Assembly: GCA_003551785.1 (NCBI GenBank)
Contig: PUNP01000893.1
Location: 1 to 13,220 of the forward strand
DNA from: Candidatus Brocadiaceae bacterium
GTDB taxonomy: Bacteria; Planctomycetota; Brocadiia; SM23-32
Direction of reading: 5' to 3'
DNA length: 13,220 nt
The notes under the pieces were generated by a model, which saw only the letters and a list, made by a program, of their open reading frames with translations, did no database searches and was not told the DNA's origin. Of this stretch, positions 1 through 7,607 are shown piece after piece (position 1 is the first letter of the stretch; each line of letters begins with the position of its first letter). The position numbers and the translations under genes are program-made.

Positions 1-81
1 CTGCAGGACCTTTACCGTGAAGCGCAAATCCAAGCCCGCGATTGAGCACTTCGATAACAGACCTCCATAGCCAGAACATTT
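1..81. other. Undecidable left edge, possible gene end cut by the window
   Basis: Three frames stay open to the window edge: a plus frame ending at TGA 43-45 (14 codons), a plus frame ending at TAG 68-70 (22 codons), and minus frames starting at ATG around 79-87 that run off the edge. None has a recognisable motif or a Shine-Dalgarno site. I cannot choose between the tail of a plus-strand gene, the start of a minus-strand gene, and non-coding DNA. Confidence 0.15.
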
Positions 82-198
82 CATACGTTATCAGTAAATC
101 CTCAGTGAACCCCGTTCAGATTGTGAACTATGCGGCAGTGCCGGAAATCGAGTAGCATAGTAACAGTGACCAACGGGGTTCACTGAATGCATACGTTA
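82..198. repeat. MITE-like 99-bp palindromic element with flanking 9-bp direct repeats
   Basis: A perfect 15-bp inverted repeat is formed by 102-116 (TCAGTGAACCCCGTT) and 172-186. Inside it a second 7-bp pair, 127-133 (ACTATGC) with 155-161, continues the palindrome, and a small CGGCA-G-TGCCG palindrome (133-143) lies near the centre. The whole is flanked by an identical 9-bp direct repeat CATACGTTA at 82-90 and 190-198, as a target-site duplication would look. The inverted repeats are not exactly at the duplication edges (11 nt in on the left, 3 nt in on the right). It lies just past the stop of the minus-strand membrane/GH10 gene, so the transcript would fold there, but no T-tract follows on either strand and a classical terminator is unlikely. 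No protein is encoded. A non-autonomous mobile repeat is my preferred reading; chance or a 3'-end mRNA structure are alternatives. Confidence 0.5.
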
Positions 199-214
199 GG
201 GAAGTTTTTCTGTA

Positions 215-3200
215 TCAGCGTAACGGCAGTCTAATCTCCATTCTGTCGGGAGTTTCCGCATTCAGATCGAAATCTGTCGACACTTCCCGCCCGTCAGGCA
301 ACCTGGCATTGAGTTCATAATTCCCATGAAATCCCCTGAAACGGAAACGGCCCGATCGACCGGAATCGCGATGTACATGCGTGTGCCATTCTTCATTGAC
401 CAGCCTGTACAGCTCATCAAAAGCCGGACGTGGTTCGTAGTTTTCGTCCAACAATCCAATATTCGCCTGCCAATTATCCGGCCCGAAACCCCAGAAATTT
501 ACACCATCCACGTTAGGATGGCTGTAGAGCACAGTAAGAAACCGCCGCAGATATTCCGCCTGCAACTCCTCGTTCCATTCTCCTTCCATAACGGTGCCGG
601 TGATATTACCGGCATAGGAGATACCCGCTTCACTAATCCGCACCGGCATGTCCCTGCTTTCATACTCATCAAGCACTTCGTACATCGTTCGAGGATCGCT
701 CCAGAGCCCGAACGGTCTATGGGCATGGACGGCGAAAAAGTCGATCTTCGCACCGTGACGCCGCAATTCTTCCACCTGATCCCAGCCAAGCATCAGCGCT
801 CGCATGCGCCGTTCGCCCTCTCGCGGAGTGTAAAAGCGGGCACAATGGCTGACAGAAAGCTTGGCATCAGGCAGCCGTTCCTGGAACAGTTTGTAAACAG
901 GAGGCGCAAGAGACAGCAGGTGGCGTTCATTAACGATCTGCCACAGCCTGATTCGGTCTCCATAGCGATCAATCAAATCTTCAGCATGACGCAATAAAGC
1001 CTTCTGCTGTTCCTCTTCCGACTTCTCTTCCAACCAGCGCGGCGGATACCCGGTGACAAAGTGATATTCGACCTCGACCCCATGGCGTTCCGCCCAGTCA
1101 AGATAGCTATCGACCGGCTCCAGGTTGCGCTTACCCTCCTCCGGCTCGATAACGATCCATTTGCCTGAATACGGAATCACTGAGTAATTAAAGACTTTGA
1201 GGAAATATTCGAGTTCTTTTTCATGCACCAGCGGTGCTCGGAACTCGTGAGAATGGCCGGAGGGTTCGGCGAAATGGTTCAATGAAGAGCCTATGTGAAA
1301 CTCACGCCCTGTTTGCTTCAATTCCACCGCAGCACCGGGCACTGGGCGTCCGGATTCGTCCACCAGCTTCAGTTCAACAGCCGAAGTACGGTTACGCCTC
1401 AGGCTCGGTTCCACGACTTCGACCATAAAACGTTCCTGTTCCAGCCAGTCGTCGGGGTCAAGAGCCATTTCAGGCGGGTCAGGCAGCGGCGGTGGCGGTG
1501 GTTTTTCGGGCAGGCAAAGCATCCATGTGTCATTTTCTGCCACCCGCACCAGCCGAAGCCGTTCGTCACGGGGCAGAACGATGAAATCCGCTTCCCATTT
1601 CTCCGCCATGCTTATCCACTCCGAAGCGTCATAATAACGGGTCTCTTCGGGGTCCAGTGACCGCATTCTCTGCGCCCAATCAACGGCGAAACCGGGGTCG
1701 AAAAACTGCTGTGTGCCGTCCCGCCACTCACCAACTATCGCCCGGTGTGAATGAAGCCGGAAGCCATTCTGACGCGGCGGGGTGAGGATTCTGGCATCAG
1801 CGGGCGTCTCGTGGCGGGTCTGAACCTGTATATCCTCCCAATCACCCGGCTCTCGCTGCCCCCCTCCCTGCAAAATCCCTCCCACAGCCAATAAAACGAT
1901 CGAAACAACTATCATAGAACGTTTTACACGGGTATTGAAATACAGGGAAGAAGCCAGTATAAGCGCAGCAAAAATCAATAACACGAAATACAGCGATGGA
2001 ATTGACGGCCACGATGGGGTCCAGAAGCCCGTGTCAAGCCTTATATCTGAAAGGGTCGCTATAATGATCACCGAACCTATAACAGCCGCTTCAAGAGATG
2101 AAAGTTTTTTGGCGGCACAGGCGATCCATGCACAGGCCAGCAGGGCCGGTGCATGAAAAGGCTGTCCGAACGGCAGAAATACAACAGCCGCCAGAATCAG
2201 GGCAAAAACGCGTGTCAAAAATAACCATACCGGTTTCATATCGGCTCTCGAAATCGTCATATCCACGAACCCTGTCGTTAACAGCAGCGCCGATACGACA
2301 ACATAACCGGAGATACGAAACAGTTGCGCGCGCATAACCAAAGGTATCTGAATCAGCTCGGTCCCCACCCAGCCAACGAGCATGAGCACCGCTGCAGAAG
2401 CGATCCAGGGGTCGGTATGCCGATTTTTACCGCCGGTCAGCCCACGCGCCAGGGCCGCCCAGCCAACCCAAAGAGCAAAACGTGCTATCGAAGTATCACC
2501 GACATCCCACCAGGTAGAACTGAAAACGTGATGCGCCGAGCGCAACTCTATCAGTTCGAGCCACCGGGCGTCGAAACCGCCCGGCGATTGCTGCAGGAAA
2601 TGGAGCACCGGCAGTGACAGTACAATGGCCGCTGCAATGCCGCCAATCGTCTGCAGACGCGGCAGTGATTTTATGTTCCACACGCCCCACATCCCCACAA
2701 GCGCCACCGCGTAGGCCGCGGTAAGCAGATGAATGTTGGCCAGCAGACCGACGAGCATCAGAGCTAAAAACAGTTTATGCCGCACAAGGTAATTGAGCGC
2801 GATAAGCGACAGGGCAAAGGCAAAACTCGTATGCGAGAAAGCAAGCGGATTGAGAGGCGATTCAGCCAGGCCGGAGAGTGAAAGGACTACCATCGGGATC
2901 AATATCAGAGAAGGCACCCGGCTCTCCGGCCATATCCCGCGGACTAAATAGACCATCGCGGTAAATATCAGGAAAGTAGTTATCACGTGTGCCAGCACCA
3001 GGGCCAGGTCCGTTGGAACCAGGTCCGGCAGTATCCATGCAAAGGCATGGAAAAACCAGGTAGTGAAATGCGGCAGTGTGTCCAATAGCAGGTCGCCGCG
3101 GAACATTTGCGGATCGCGCAGATGCTCAATAAAAACGATATGCAGCGACTGGTTCCCCACCCCCAGCGGCATGCCGACGATCGTAATACGCAATACGGCT

Positions 3201-3274
3201 GCAATAGCGCTGACCAGAAGATCATACCCATGAAGACGAATATCTTCACCTGTGTTTCTTTTACGTTCTTGCAT
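215..3274 (-). CDS. Polytopic membrane protein fused to a C-terminal GH10 (xylanase-like) domain
   Basis: The 1019-residue product has three parts. Residues ~20-475 contain about 12-13 hydrophobic segments, with an early polar loop that ends in FRGDLLLDTL, resembling GT-C/DUF6798-type membrane proteins (tentative). Residues ~475-590 form a soluble domain with the stretch GFRLHSHRAIVGEW. A proline-rich linker (KPPPPPLPDPPE, ~588-600) and a short beta-rich segment lead into a GH10-like TIM barrel (~650-965). The barrel shows WQIVNERH with predicted acid/base E783, RISEAGIS with predicted nucleophile E882 (99 residues apart, as in GH10), HAHRPFG between them, and the late motif VNFWGFGPDNW. A ~50-residue beta-type tail ends the protein. 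Typical GH10 enzymes are 300-400 residues and secreted; here no signal peptide is seen and the membrane part replaces it. The usual GH10 VWH strand reads YHFVTG, so xylan specificity is unsure. The ATG has no good Shine-Dalgarno site. Transcribed alone: 177 bp separate it from the peptidase upstream. Confidence 0.85.
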   Translation of the reverse strand: MQERKRNTGEDIRLHGYDLLVSAIAAVLRITIVGMPLGVGNQSLHIVFIEHLRDPQMFRGDLLLDTLPHFTTWFFHAFAWILPDLVPTDLALVLAHVITTFLIFTAMVYLVRGIWPESRVPSLILIPMVVLSLSGLAESPLNPLAFSHTSFAFALSLIALNYLVRHKLFLALMLVGLLANIHLLTAAYAVALVGMWGVWNIKSLPRLQTIGGIAAAIVLSLPVLHFLQQSPGGFDARWLELIELRSAHHVFSSTWWDVGDTSIARFALWVGWAALARGLTGGKNRHTDPWIASAAVLMLVGWVGTELIQIPLVMRAQLFRISGYVVVSALLLTTGFVDMTISRADMKPVWLFLTRVFALILAAVVFLPFGQPFHAPALLACAWIACAAKKLSSLEAAVIGSVIIIATLSDIRLDTGFWTPSWPSIPSLYFVLLIFAALILASSLYFNTRVKRSMIVVSIVLLAVGGILQGGGQREPGDWEDIQVQTRHETPADARILTPPRQNGFRLHSHRAIVGEWRDGTQQFFDPGFAVDWAQRMRSLDPEETRYYDASEWISMAEKWEADFIVLPRDERLRLVRVAENDTWMLCLPEKPPPPPLPDPPEMALDPDDWLEQERFMVEVVEPSLRRNRTSAVELKLVDESGRPVPGAAVELKQTGREFHIGSSLNHFAEPSGHSHEFRAPLVHEKELEYFLKVFNYSVIPYSGKWIVIEPEEGKRNLEPVDSYLDWAERHGVEVEYHFVTGYPPRWLEEKSEEEQQKALLRHAEDLIDRYGDRIRLWQIVNERHLLSLAPPVYKLFQERLPDAKLSVSHCARFYTPREGERRMRALMLGWDQVEELRRHGAKIDFFAVHAHRPFGLWSDPRTMYEVLDEYESRDMPVRISEAGISYAGNITGTVMEGEWNEELQAEYLRRFLTVLYSHPNVDGVNFWGFGPDNWQANIGLLDENYEPRPAFDELYRLVNEEWHTHVHRDSGRSGRFRFRGFHGNYELNARLPDGREVSTDFDLNAETPDRMEIRLPLR

Positions 3275-3338
3275 GTCGTTTAGTATTATTAAATTCCGTG
3301 GGAGCTAAAAGTCGCATTGTTAAATTGACTGCATGACT

Positions 3339-3366
3339 CCGTGACCGCCTGAGGCCGGTCTTACGG
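3339..3366. other. Imperfect hairpin between the peptidase and the membrane/GH10 gene
   Basis: CCGT+GACCG (3339-3347) pairs with CGGTC (3356-3360) and, after a TT bulge, ACGG (3363-3366). It lies ~85 nt past the stop of the M42 peptidase on the minus strand. No T-run follows in that direction, so it is at best a weak terminator or an mRNA 3' structure. A T8 run directly follows the peptidase stop on the minus strand (3444-3451) but without a good stem before it. Confidence 0.25.
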
Positions 3367-3451
3367 CTCAAACGCGTCATGCCGGCCACAAGAAGTCATT
3401 AAGTGAAAAATCGTATGCGGTGACATTGCTATCGTCAACCATTAAAAAAAA

Positions 3452-4498
3452 CTATATTTCTTTCAGAAATTGCACCAGTATCTCAAGCAGGTTATCAAAA
3501 ACAGATAAGCGTGCAATTTCGAATCCATGGCTGTTTTCTCGCACGTGACCTATAGTGGCTACCCTCGGTGCGGCTCCGACATCATAAACTCGACTTGCAT
3601 CCGACGAGGCACTATTATAAACAGCCGCTTGAAGAGATATGCCGGTGCTTTCAGCAATCCGACAAAAAGACTGTACAATTTTCTGATCGTAATGAGCGTG
3701 AGAGTCAAGGCTCCAGATTCCGGGACTTCCATCAAGTTGCAGCGGAGCCTCAGGAGTTACAGGGCAGCCATCAACTGCTATAAAGACTTCAGGGCACTCC
3801 CGACGGGCAAGCACCTTTGCACCGTGACACCCTCCCTCTTCGTGTATAGTAAATGAAATTATCAGCGGGCGTCTGATTTCTATCTTTTCCCTCTCTATCC
3901 TCTCCAGCAATCGCAGTAATGTAACAACCCCCATTCTGTCGTCAAATGTCCATGCAGCAACAAACGGGTCAGCCGGATCGCCAAAAACAACTGGACCACG
4001 GCCTTGTGCGGACGGCACAGCCGAAGTACCAGGTCGTATTCCAGCCTTTTTCAGGTCGTCGGGTTTAAGCCCGGTAAATATGCATACATCATCCCATGCG
4101 TGACCTGAGCTGTTTCCATGTGCCGACCCAAACGACAGCACCCCGGAAATAATACCATTATCACCCACCAAATCAACCATCCCCTCCCCAATTTTATATG
4201 GTCTCAAACCACCGGAATTTCTAACTTTCAACCTGCCGTCCGGTTCCACAACAGTAACCGTCATAGCGATTTCATCCATATGCGAAGCAAGAATCACGGG
4301 GGGCATATCAACTCCGGCAGGCCCCAGGCGAACACTAACATTGCCTGCATGATCCGTAGTGCTCTCATATCCACATTCTGCTATTTCGCAACGGATTTTC
4401 TCAGCTATCATTTCTTCCCGTGCCGACGGAGCCGGGATAGAGAGTAATTCAGTTAAAAGTTGTATCGTGTCCGTTTCATAATACTTTTCGTATGACAT
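3452..4498 (-). CDS. M42-family metallopeptidase (aminopeptidase / FrvX-like)
   Basis: A 348-residue cytosolic protein with the dinuclear-metal architecture of the M42 glutamyl aminopeptidase/'endoglucanase' family. Visible ligands and catalytic residues: H73 and D75 in ASHMDEI, D186 in WTFDDRMG (bridging Asp), the general-base pair H219-E220-E221 in IHEEGGCHGA, an Asp in VAVDGCPV-like context (IAVDGCP), and a C-terminal His in RENSHGFE. The start ISIPAPS-like segment (LLSIPAPSAREE) is also typical of M42/M20 enzymes. The length matches the family (about 340-360). Family members form tetrahedral dodecamers that trim peptides from the N-terminus. The ATG has only a weak AGAG site upstream. It lies alone between a palindromic element (5' side) and a non-coding gap (3' side), so co-regulation with the sulfatase is not evident. 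The older label 'endoglucanase' should be avoided. Substrate preference cannot be read from the sequence. Confidence 0.9.
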   Translation of the reverse strand: MSYEKYYETDTIQLLTELLSIPAPSAREEMIAEKIRCEIAECGYESTTDHAGNVSVRLGPAGVDMPPVILASHMDEIAMTVTVVEPDGRLKVRNSGGLRPYKIGEGMVDLVGDNGIISGVLSFGSAHGNSSGHAWDDVCIFTGLKPDDLKKAGIRPGTSAVPSAQGRGPVVFGDPADPFVAAWTFDDRMGVVTLLRLLERIEREKIEIRRPLIISFTIHEEGGCHGAKVLARRECPEVFIAVDGCPVTPEAPLQLDGSPGIWSLDSHAHYDQKIVQSFCRIAESTGISLQAAVYNSASSDASRVYDVGAAPRVATIGHVRENSHGFEIARLSVFDNLLEILVQFLKEI

Positions 4499-4545
4499 AA
4501 TTAAAACTCTTGAATTAAAGTGAAATTTTAATGAAACACCTTAGT

Positions 4546-4672
4546 GGCCGAAAGGGTGCAGACGGAATGTATGACAGGCATCTTGCCTGTCCAGGGCGCA
4601 CGCAGGGATGCGTGCTATACGAATGACAGCCACCCTTGCCTCACTATACAGCTTATGTGCACCTTTTCGGCC
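4546..4672. repeat. MITE-like 127-bp element with 15-bp terminal inverted repeats and two internal hairpins
   Basis: The ends GGCCGAAAGGGTGCA (4546-4560) and TGCACCTTTTCGGCC (4658-4672) are inverted repeats with 14 of 15 matching. Inside are two consecutive perfect hairpins: GACAGGCA (4573-4580), loop TCT, TGCCTGTC (4584-4591); and GCACGCA (4598-4604), loop GGGA, TGCGTGC (4609-4615). ACTATACAG/GCTATACG-type short repeats follow. No reading frame of note is present and no target-site duplication is obvious. It fills the gap between the stop of the sulfatase and the start of the peptidase. From memory, hairpins with the same ACAGGCATCTTGCCTGT core are widespread between genes of PVC bacteria; this could not be checked here. 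A partial relative of the right end occurs at 11191-11225. Confidence 0.65.
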
Positions 4673-4729
4673 AAGCCCCTAACCTATTAATCCAAAATAA
4701 AGGAGGTGCCCATAGTCGCGCTCACAGTC

Positions 4730-6232
4730 TTAAAAATCGTCCGCCTGTATATCCGATTCACAGATCCAACCCGCCGTTCCAATCTCGTTGTTGAGATAGC
4801 GGTTATAAAAATCCTCTGTCCCTTTTGCTGCAGTTGGCTTTTCATCGAGCGGTTCCCCCCCGATGGCACGCGGATCACCCTGTTTTTTTAACTCAGCCCA
4901 CATCTGTTCTTTCAATTCCTTTTTTTTACCTGCCAGGGCAGTATCATTGACCAGATTATTAATACAAGCAGGGTCATTTTTTATATTGTAAAGTTCTTCA
5001 GCGGGTCTTTTGCCAAACGACCACTCCCAGTATTTATGTCCTCGCGGTTGCCCACGCAGTTTAAGAATTTCAGTCTTGGTCGGGCTTCCGTCACAGTTCA
5101 TATATCCGGTGCAGGGGTTGCCGGCGGGCCATCGAAGGGGCTCTATATTGTTAAGATATAGAAAATCGCCTTTAAAAATGCCTCGGATGGGGTATCCAAC
5201 ATCGCCCGGACGTCCCAGATCATGACGTTCTTTACCAATAAGCACAAAGTGACGCTCAGGGTTGACTCTACCGTCGGCGCTGGAATGTAATATATCGGTA
5301 AGGCTGCGGCCGGTAAGAGGCGCCATTCCCGTTTCTTCGTGTTCAATACCGGCAATTTCAAGGAAAGTCGGCGCAAAATCAATGAAACTAACCATATCAT
5401 GTACATCTCGGCCCGGTTTTTCAATACCGTCCGCCCACATTATAGCTAAAGGCAATCTATTGGAATAAAAATACTCCTGTCCTTTAGCCCGGGGAAACGG
5501 CATACCGTTGTCAGAAGTTGCAACAACGAGGGTGTTATCCAGCTCACCCCGTTCCTCAAGAATCTCCAGCATCCGTCCCATATGCCGGTCATAATGTTCA
5601 ATTTCCATACCATAATCCAACAGATCGGTGCGTACTACCTCATTATCGGGCCAAATATCATATACTTCATCTACATCCTCCGTTCGATGTCCGTTTTTTT
5701 CTATGCCGGATCGATATTCGTACCCCCGATGAGGTTCCGTGCATCCGTACCAAAAGCAAAAGGGCCTCTTTTGGTCATTATCGTCGAGGAAAGCTTTAAA
5801 GTTCGATGCATAATCACAAGAATTCATCCAGTCTGTCGGCGTATCACACTTTTTTGCGTTATATCCCCGTCCGGTAAGCTTACGTTTTTCACCATTTATC
5901 GAACCGGGATCACCGGGCGCCCATCCCTTTGCAGTATGCCCGACATGGTATCCCTGGTCGGTGAGTTCTTCGAAAACAGTCTTGAATTCCCCCGGGAAGA
6001 AGCACTGGTGATTGGCGGCATCCTTCAACTGCCATGAATTCCTGCCCGTGAGCATCGAAGCTCTGGACGGAGCACATTTGGAATTACAGGTATAGGCCTG
6101 ATGGAACAAAATGCCGTCTTTAGCGACACGATCAAAGGCGGGAGTTTCCACCCAATTGCATCCATAAGCCCCAAAATGCATCCCCGCGTCATCGGCCAGG
6201 CAAAACAATATATTAGGCTTGCAATTAACCAT
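4730..6232 (-). CDS. Type I (formylglycine) sulfatase without signal peptide
   Basis: A 500-residue member of the alkaline-phosphatase-like sulfatase superfamily, which hydrolyses sulfate esters or N-sulfates. The N-terminus begins at the first beta strand with NILFCLADDAG; D14 and D15 are predicted Ca2+ ligands. The activation motif CAPSRASMLTGR carries C53, the residue converted to formylglycine, in the canonical C-x-P-S-R context. Further Ca2+-site residues are in TSDNGMPFPRAKG. Late motifs (WEWSFGKRPAEELYNIKNDP) fit heparan N-sulfatase/iduronate-sulfatase-like families, without giving the substrate. An in-frame TAA lies 15 nt before the ATG, so no hidden signal peptide can be added: the enzyme appears cytosolic, unlike most PVC sulfatases. 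AAGGA (6242-6246 on the plus axis) sits 9 nt before the ATG, with a TATAAT box further up. No maturase (FGE or anSME) is in the window. Confidence 0.93.
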   Translation of the reverse strand: MVNCKPNILFCLADDAGMHFGAYGCNWVETPAFDRVAKDGILFHQAYTCNSKCAPSRASMLTGRNSWQLKDAANHQCFFPGEFKTVFEELTDQGYHVGHTAKGWAPGDPGSINGEKRKLTGRGYNAKKCDTPTDWMNSCDYASNFKAFLDDNDQKRPFCFWYGCTEPHRGYEYRSGIEKNGHRTEDVDEVYDIWPDNEVVRTDLLDYGMEIEHYDRHMGRMLEILEERGELDNTLVVATSDNGMPFPRAKGQEYFYSNRLPLAIMWADGIEKPGRDVHDMVSFIDFAPTFLEIAGIEHEETGMAPLTGRSLTDILHSSADGRVNPERHFVLIGKERHDLGRPGDVGYPIRGIFKGDFLYLNNIEPLRWPAGNPCTGYMNCDGSPTKTEILKLRGQPRGHKYWEWSFGKRPAEELYNIKNDPACINNLVNDTALAGKKKELKEQMWAELKKQGDPRAIGGEPLDEKPTAAKGTEDFYNRYLNNEIGTAGWICESDIQADDF

Positions 6233-6255
6233 GTATCGTGATCCTTAATATTTTT

Positions 6256-6261
6256 ATTATA
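6256..6261 (-). promoter_or_regulatory. Candidate -10 box of the sulfatase gene
   Basis: The minus strand reads a perfect TATAAT 23 nt before the sulfatase ATG, in an AT-rich 123-bp gap after etfA. No convincing -35 hexamer is found 16-18 nt upstream, so an activator-dependent promoter or a chance match is possible. It suggests the sulfatase is transcribed separately from acsE-etfA. Confidence 0.35.
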
Positions 6262-6355
6262 GTTTTCATTTTTTCGGTAAAAAGATTTGTTTTCCGGCAC
6301 AGGGCACGCCACAGTTTACTGAAAAACTACAACTCAAGTTGCTCCAGCCGGGTAA

Positions 6356-7600
6356 TTAACGGGAGACATTAGCAATTTCAGGACTCTCGGCTCCCAATAC
6401 CTCCATAAAGCACGGCAAAACCTGACGCCAGTCACCGACAAAGCCGTAGTCGGCTATTTCAAATATCGGCGCATCGGGGTCACTGTTGACGGCAACAACC
6501 GTATCGGAACTTTTCATACCCACTTGATGCTGCACAGCACCGGATATACCGCACGCGATATATAATTTCGGCTGTACGACCCGCCCGGTCTGTCCAATCT
6601 GCTTCGGATAGGGTACCCATCCGGCATCGACCGCCGCACGACTTGCACCAACCATACCATCGAGCAAGGCCGCAAGTTTTTCCAGGGATTTGAATCCTTC
6701 CGCCCCACCCATCCCACGTCCCCCGGCAACTATGGTATCAGCTTGAGCAAAATTAGAAACTCCACTGTCGTCGAGTATCCGTTTGACCACCTTAACTACC
6801 GATTCAAGCCCCCGAACTACGGAAGAGCAGTCAATGATATCAATTTTTTTTCTGTGCACCTCATTAAGTCTCTCCGGCAGCGGCATCACGTTGGGCCGTA
6901 CAGTAGCCATTTGCGGGCGATGATTCGGGCATTCGATCGTAGCCATCACATTGCCCCCGAAAGCAGGACGCGTTTGCAGCAGCAGACGCCTCTCGGTATC
7001 GATCTTTAATCCGGTGCAATCAGCGGTAAGTCCCGTCTCTAACAAAGCGGCGGTTCGGGGGAAAAAATCACGGCCCGTCGCCGTCGCACCACACAACAAT
7101 ATCTCCGGATTATGCCTCTTCACAATTCCACTCAGCGCTTCGGCGTAAAGATCGCTCCTAAAATCACCAAAATCATCTGACTCTACACAATAAACTTTAT
7201 CAAGCGGATAGCCGGACAATCCATTGAGCACCCCCTCGAGTTTGTCGCCAAAAACAACGCCGGCCAAGTCGGTATCTATTTCATCAGCCAACTGCCGTCC
7301 TTTCCCGATCAACTCCAGCGACACTTTAGCTATCTGCGGCTCACCGCCTTCTCCGGCATTCAGTTCCAAAAACACCCATACCCCCCGCCATCGTGACGTA
7401 TTAAGAGATTTGGCGACCGGCGAAGATTCTTGAATGTACAGCGCGTTTTCCGGACAGACTTTTACACATGCACCGCATAACACACACTCCGGACCGATGA
7501 TTAATCTCTTATCGCATATTTCAAGTGCATCAAACGGACACGCTTTTATACACTTACCGCATAGAGTGCATCTTGATTCTTTAACGTGAAGATCGCTCAT
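6356..7600 (-). CDS. etfA: Electron-transfer flavoprotein alpha subunit with N-terminal 2x[4Fe-4S] ferredoxin domain
   Basis: The first ~60 residues hold two ferredoxin motifs, CTLCGKCIKACP and CVLCGACVKVCP, for two [4Fe-4S] clusters. The remainder is a complete EtfA: an N-terminal alpha/beta domain (~75-260) and a FAD-binding C-terminal domain with VVAGGRGMGG, a GWVPYPKQIGQTG segment, and the EtfA signature LYIACGISGAVQHQVG followed by VVAVNSD. Fd-fused EtfA subunits are known from anaerobes such as Acetobacterium (CarE), where EtfAB takes part in flavin-based electron bifurcation or ferredoxin-linked transfer. The ATG at 7600 is preferred; a TTG at 7606, directly after the acsE stop, would add two residues. 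AGGGA lies ~11 nt before the ATG, inside the end of acsE. acsE ends only 7 nt upstream, so translation is probably coupled. The EtfB partner, normally adjacent, is missing from the window. FAD and cluster assignments follow from family knowledge. Confidence 0.93.
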   Translation of the reverse strand: MSDLHVKESRCTLCGKCIKACPFDALEICDKRLIIGPECVLCGACVKVCPENALYIQESSPVAKSLNTSRWRGVWVFLELNAGEGGEPQIAKVSLELIGKGRQLADEIDTDLAGVVFGDKLEGVLNGLSGYPLDKVYCVESDDFGDFRSDLYAEALSGIVKRHNPEILLCGATATGRDFFPRTAALLETGLTADCTGLKIDTERRLLLQTRPAFGGNVMATIECPNHRPQMATVRPNVMPLPERLNEVHRKKIDIIDCSSVVRGLESVVKVVKRILDDSGVSNFAQADTIVAGGRGMGGAEGFKSLEKLAALLDGMVGASRAAVDAGWVPYPKQIGQTGRVVQPKLYIACGISGAVQHQVGMKSSDTVVAVNSDPDAPIFEIADYGFVGDWRQVLPCFMEVLGAESPEIANVSR

Positions 7601-7607
7601 GGGCAAT

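Noticed and set aside
326..997. Plus-strand 223-codon open frame
   Set aside because: Antisense to the GH10 domain, whose catalytic motifs are intact on the minus strand; no domain or ribosome binding site.
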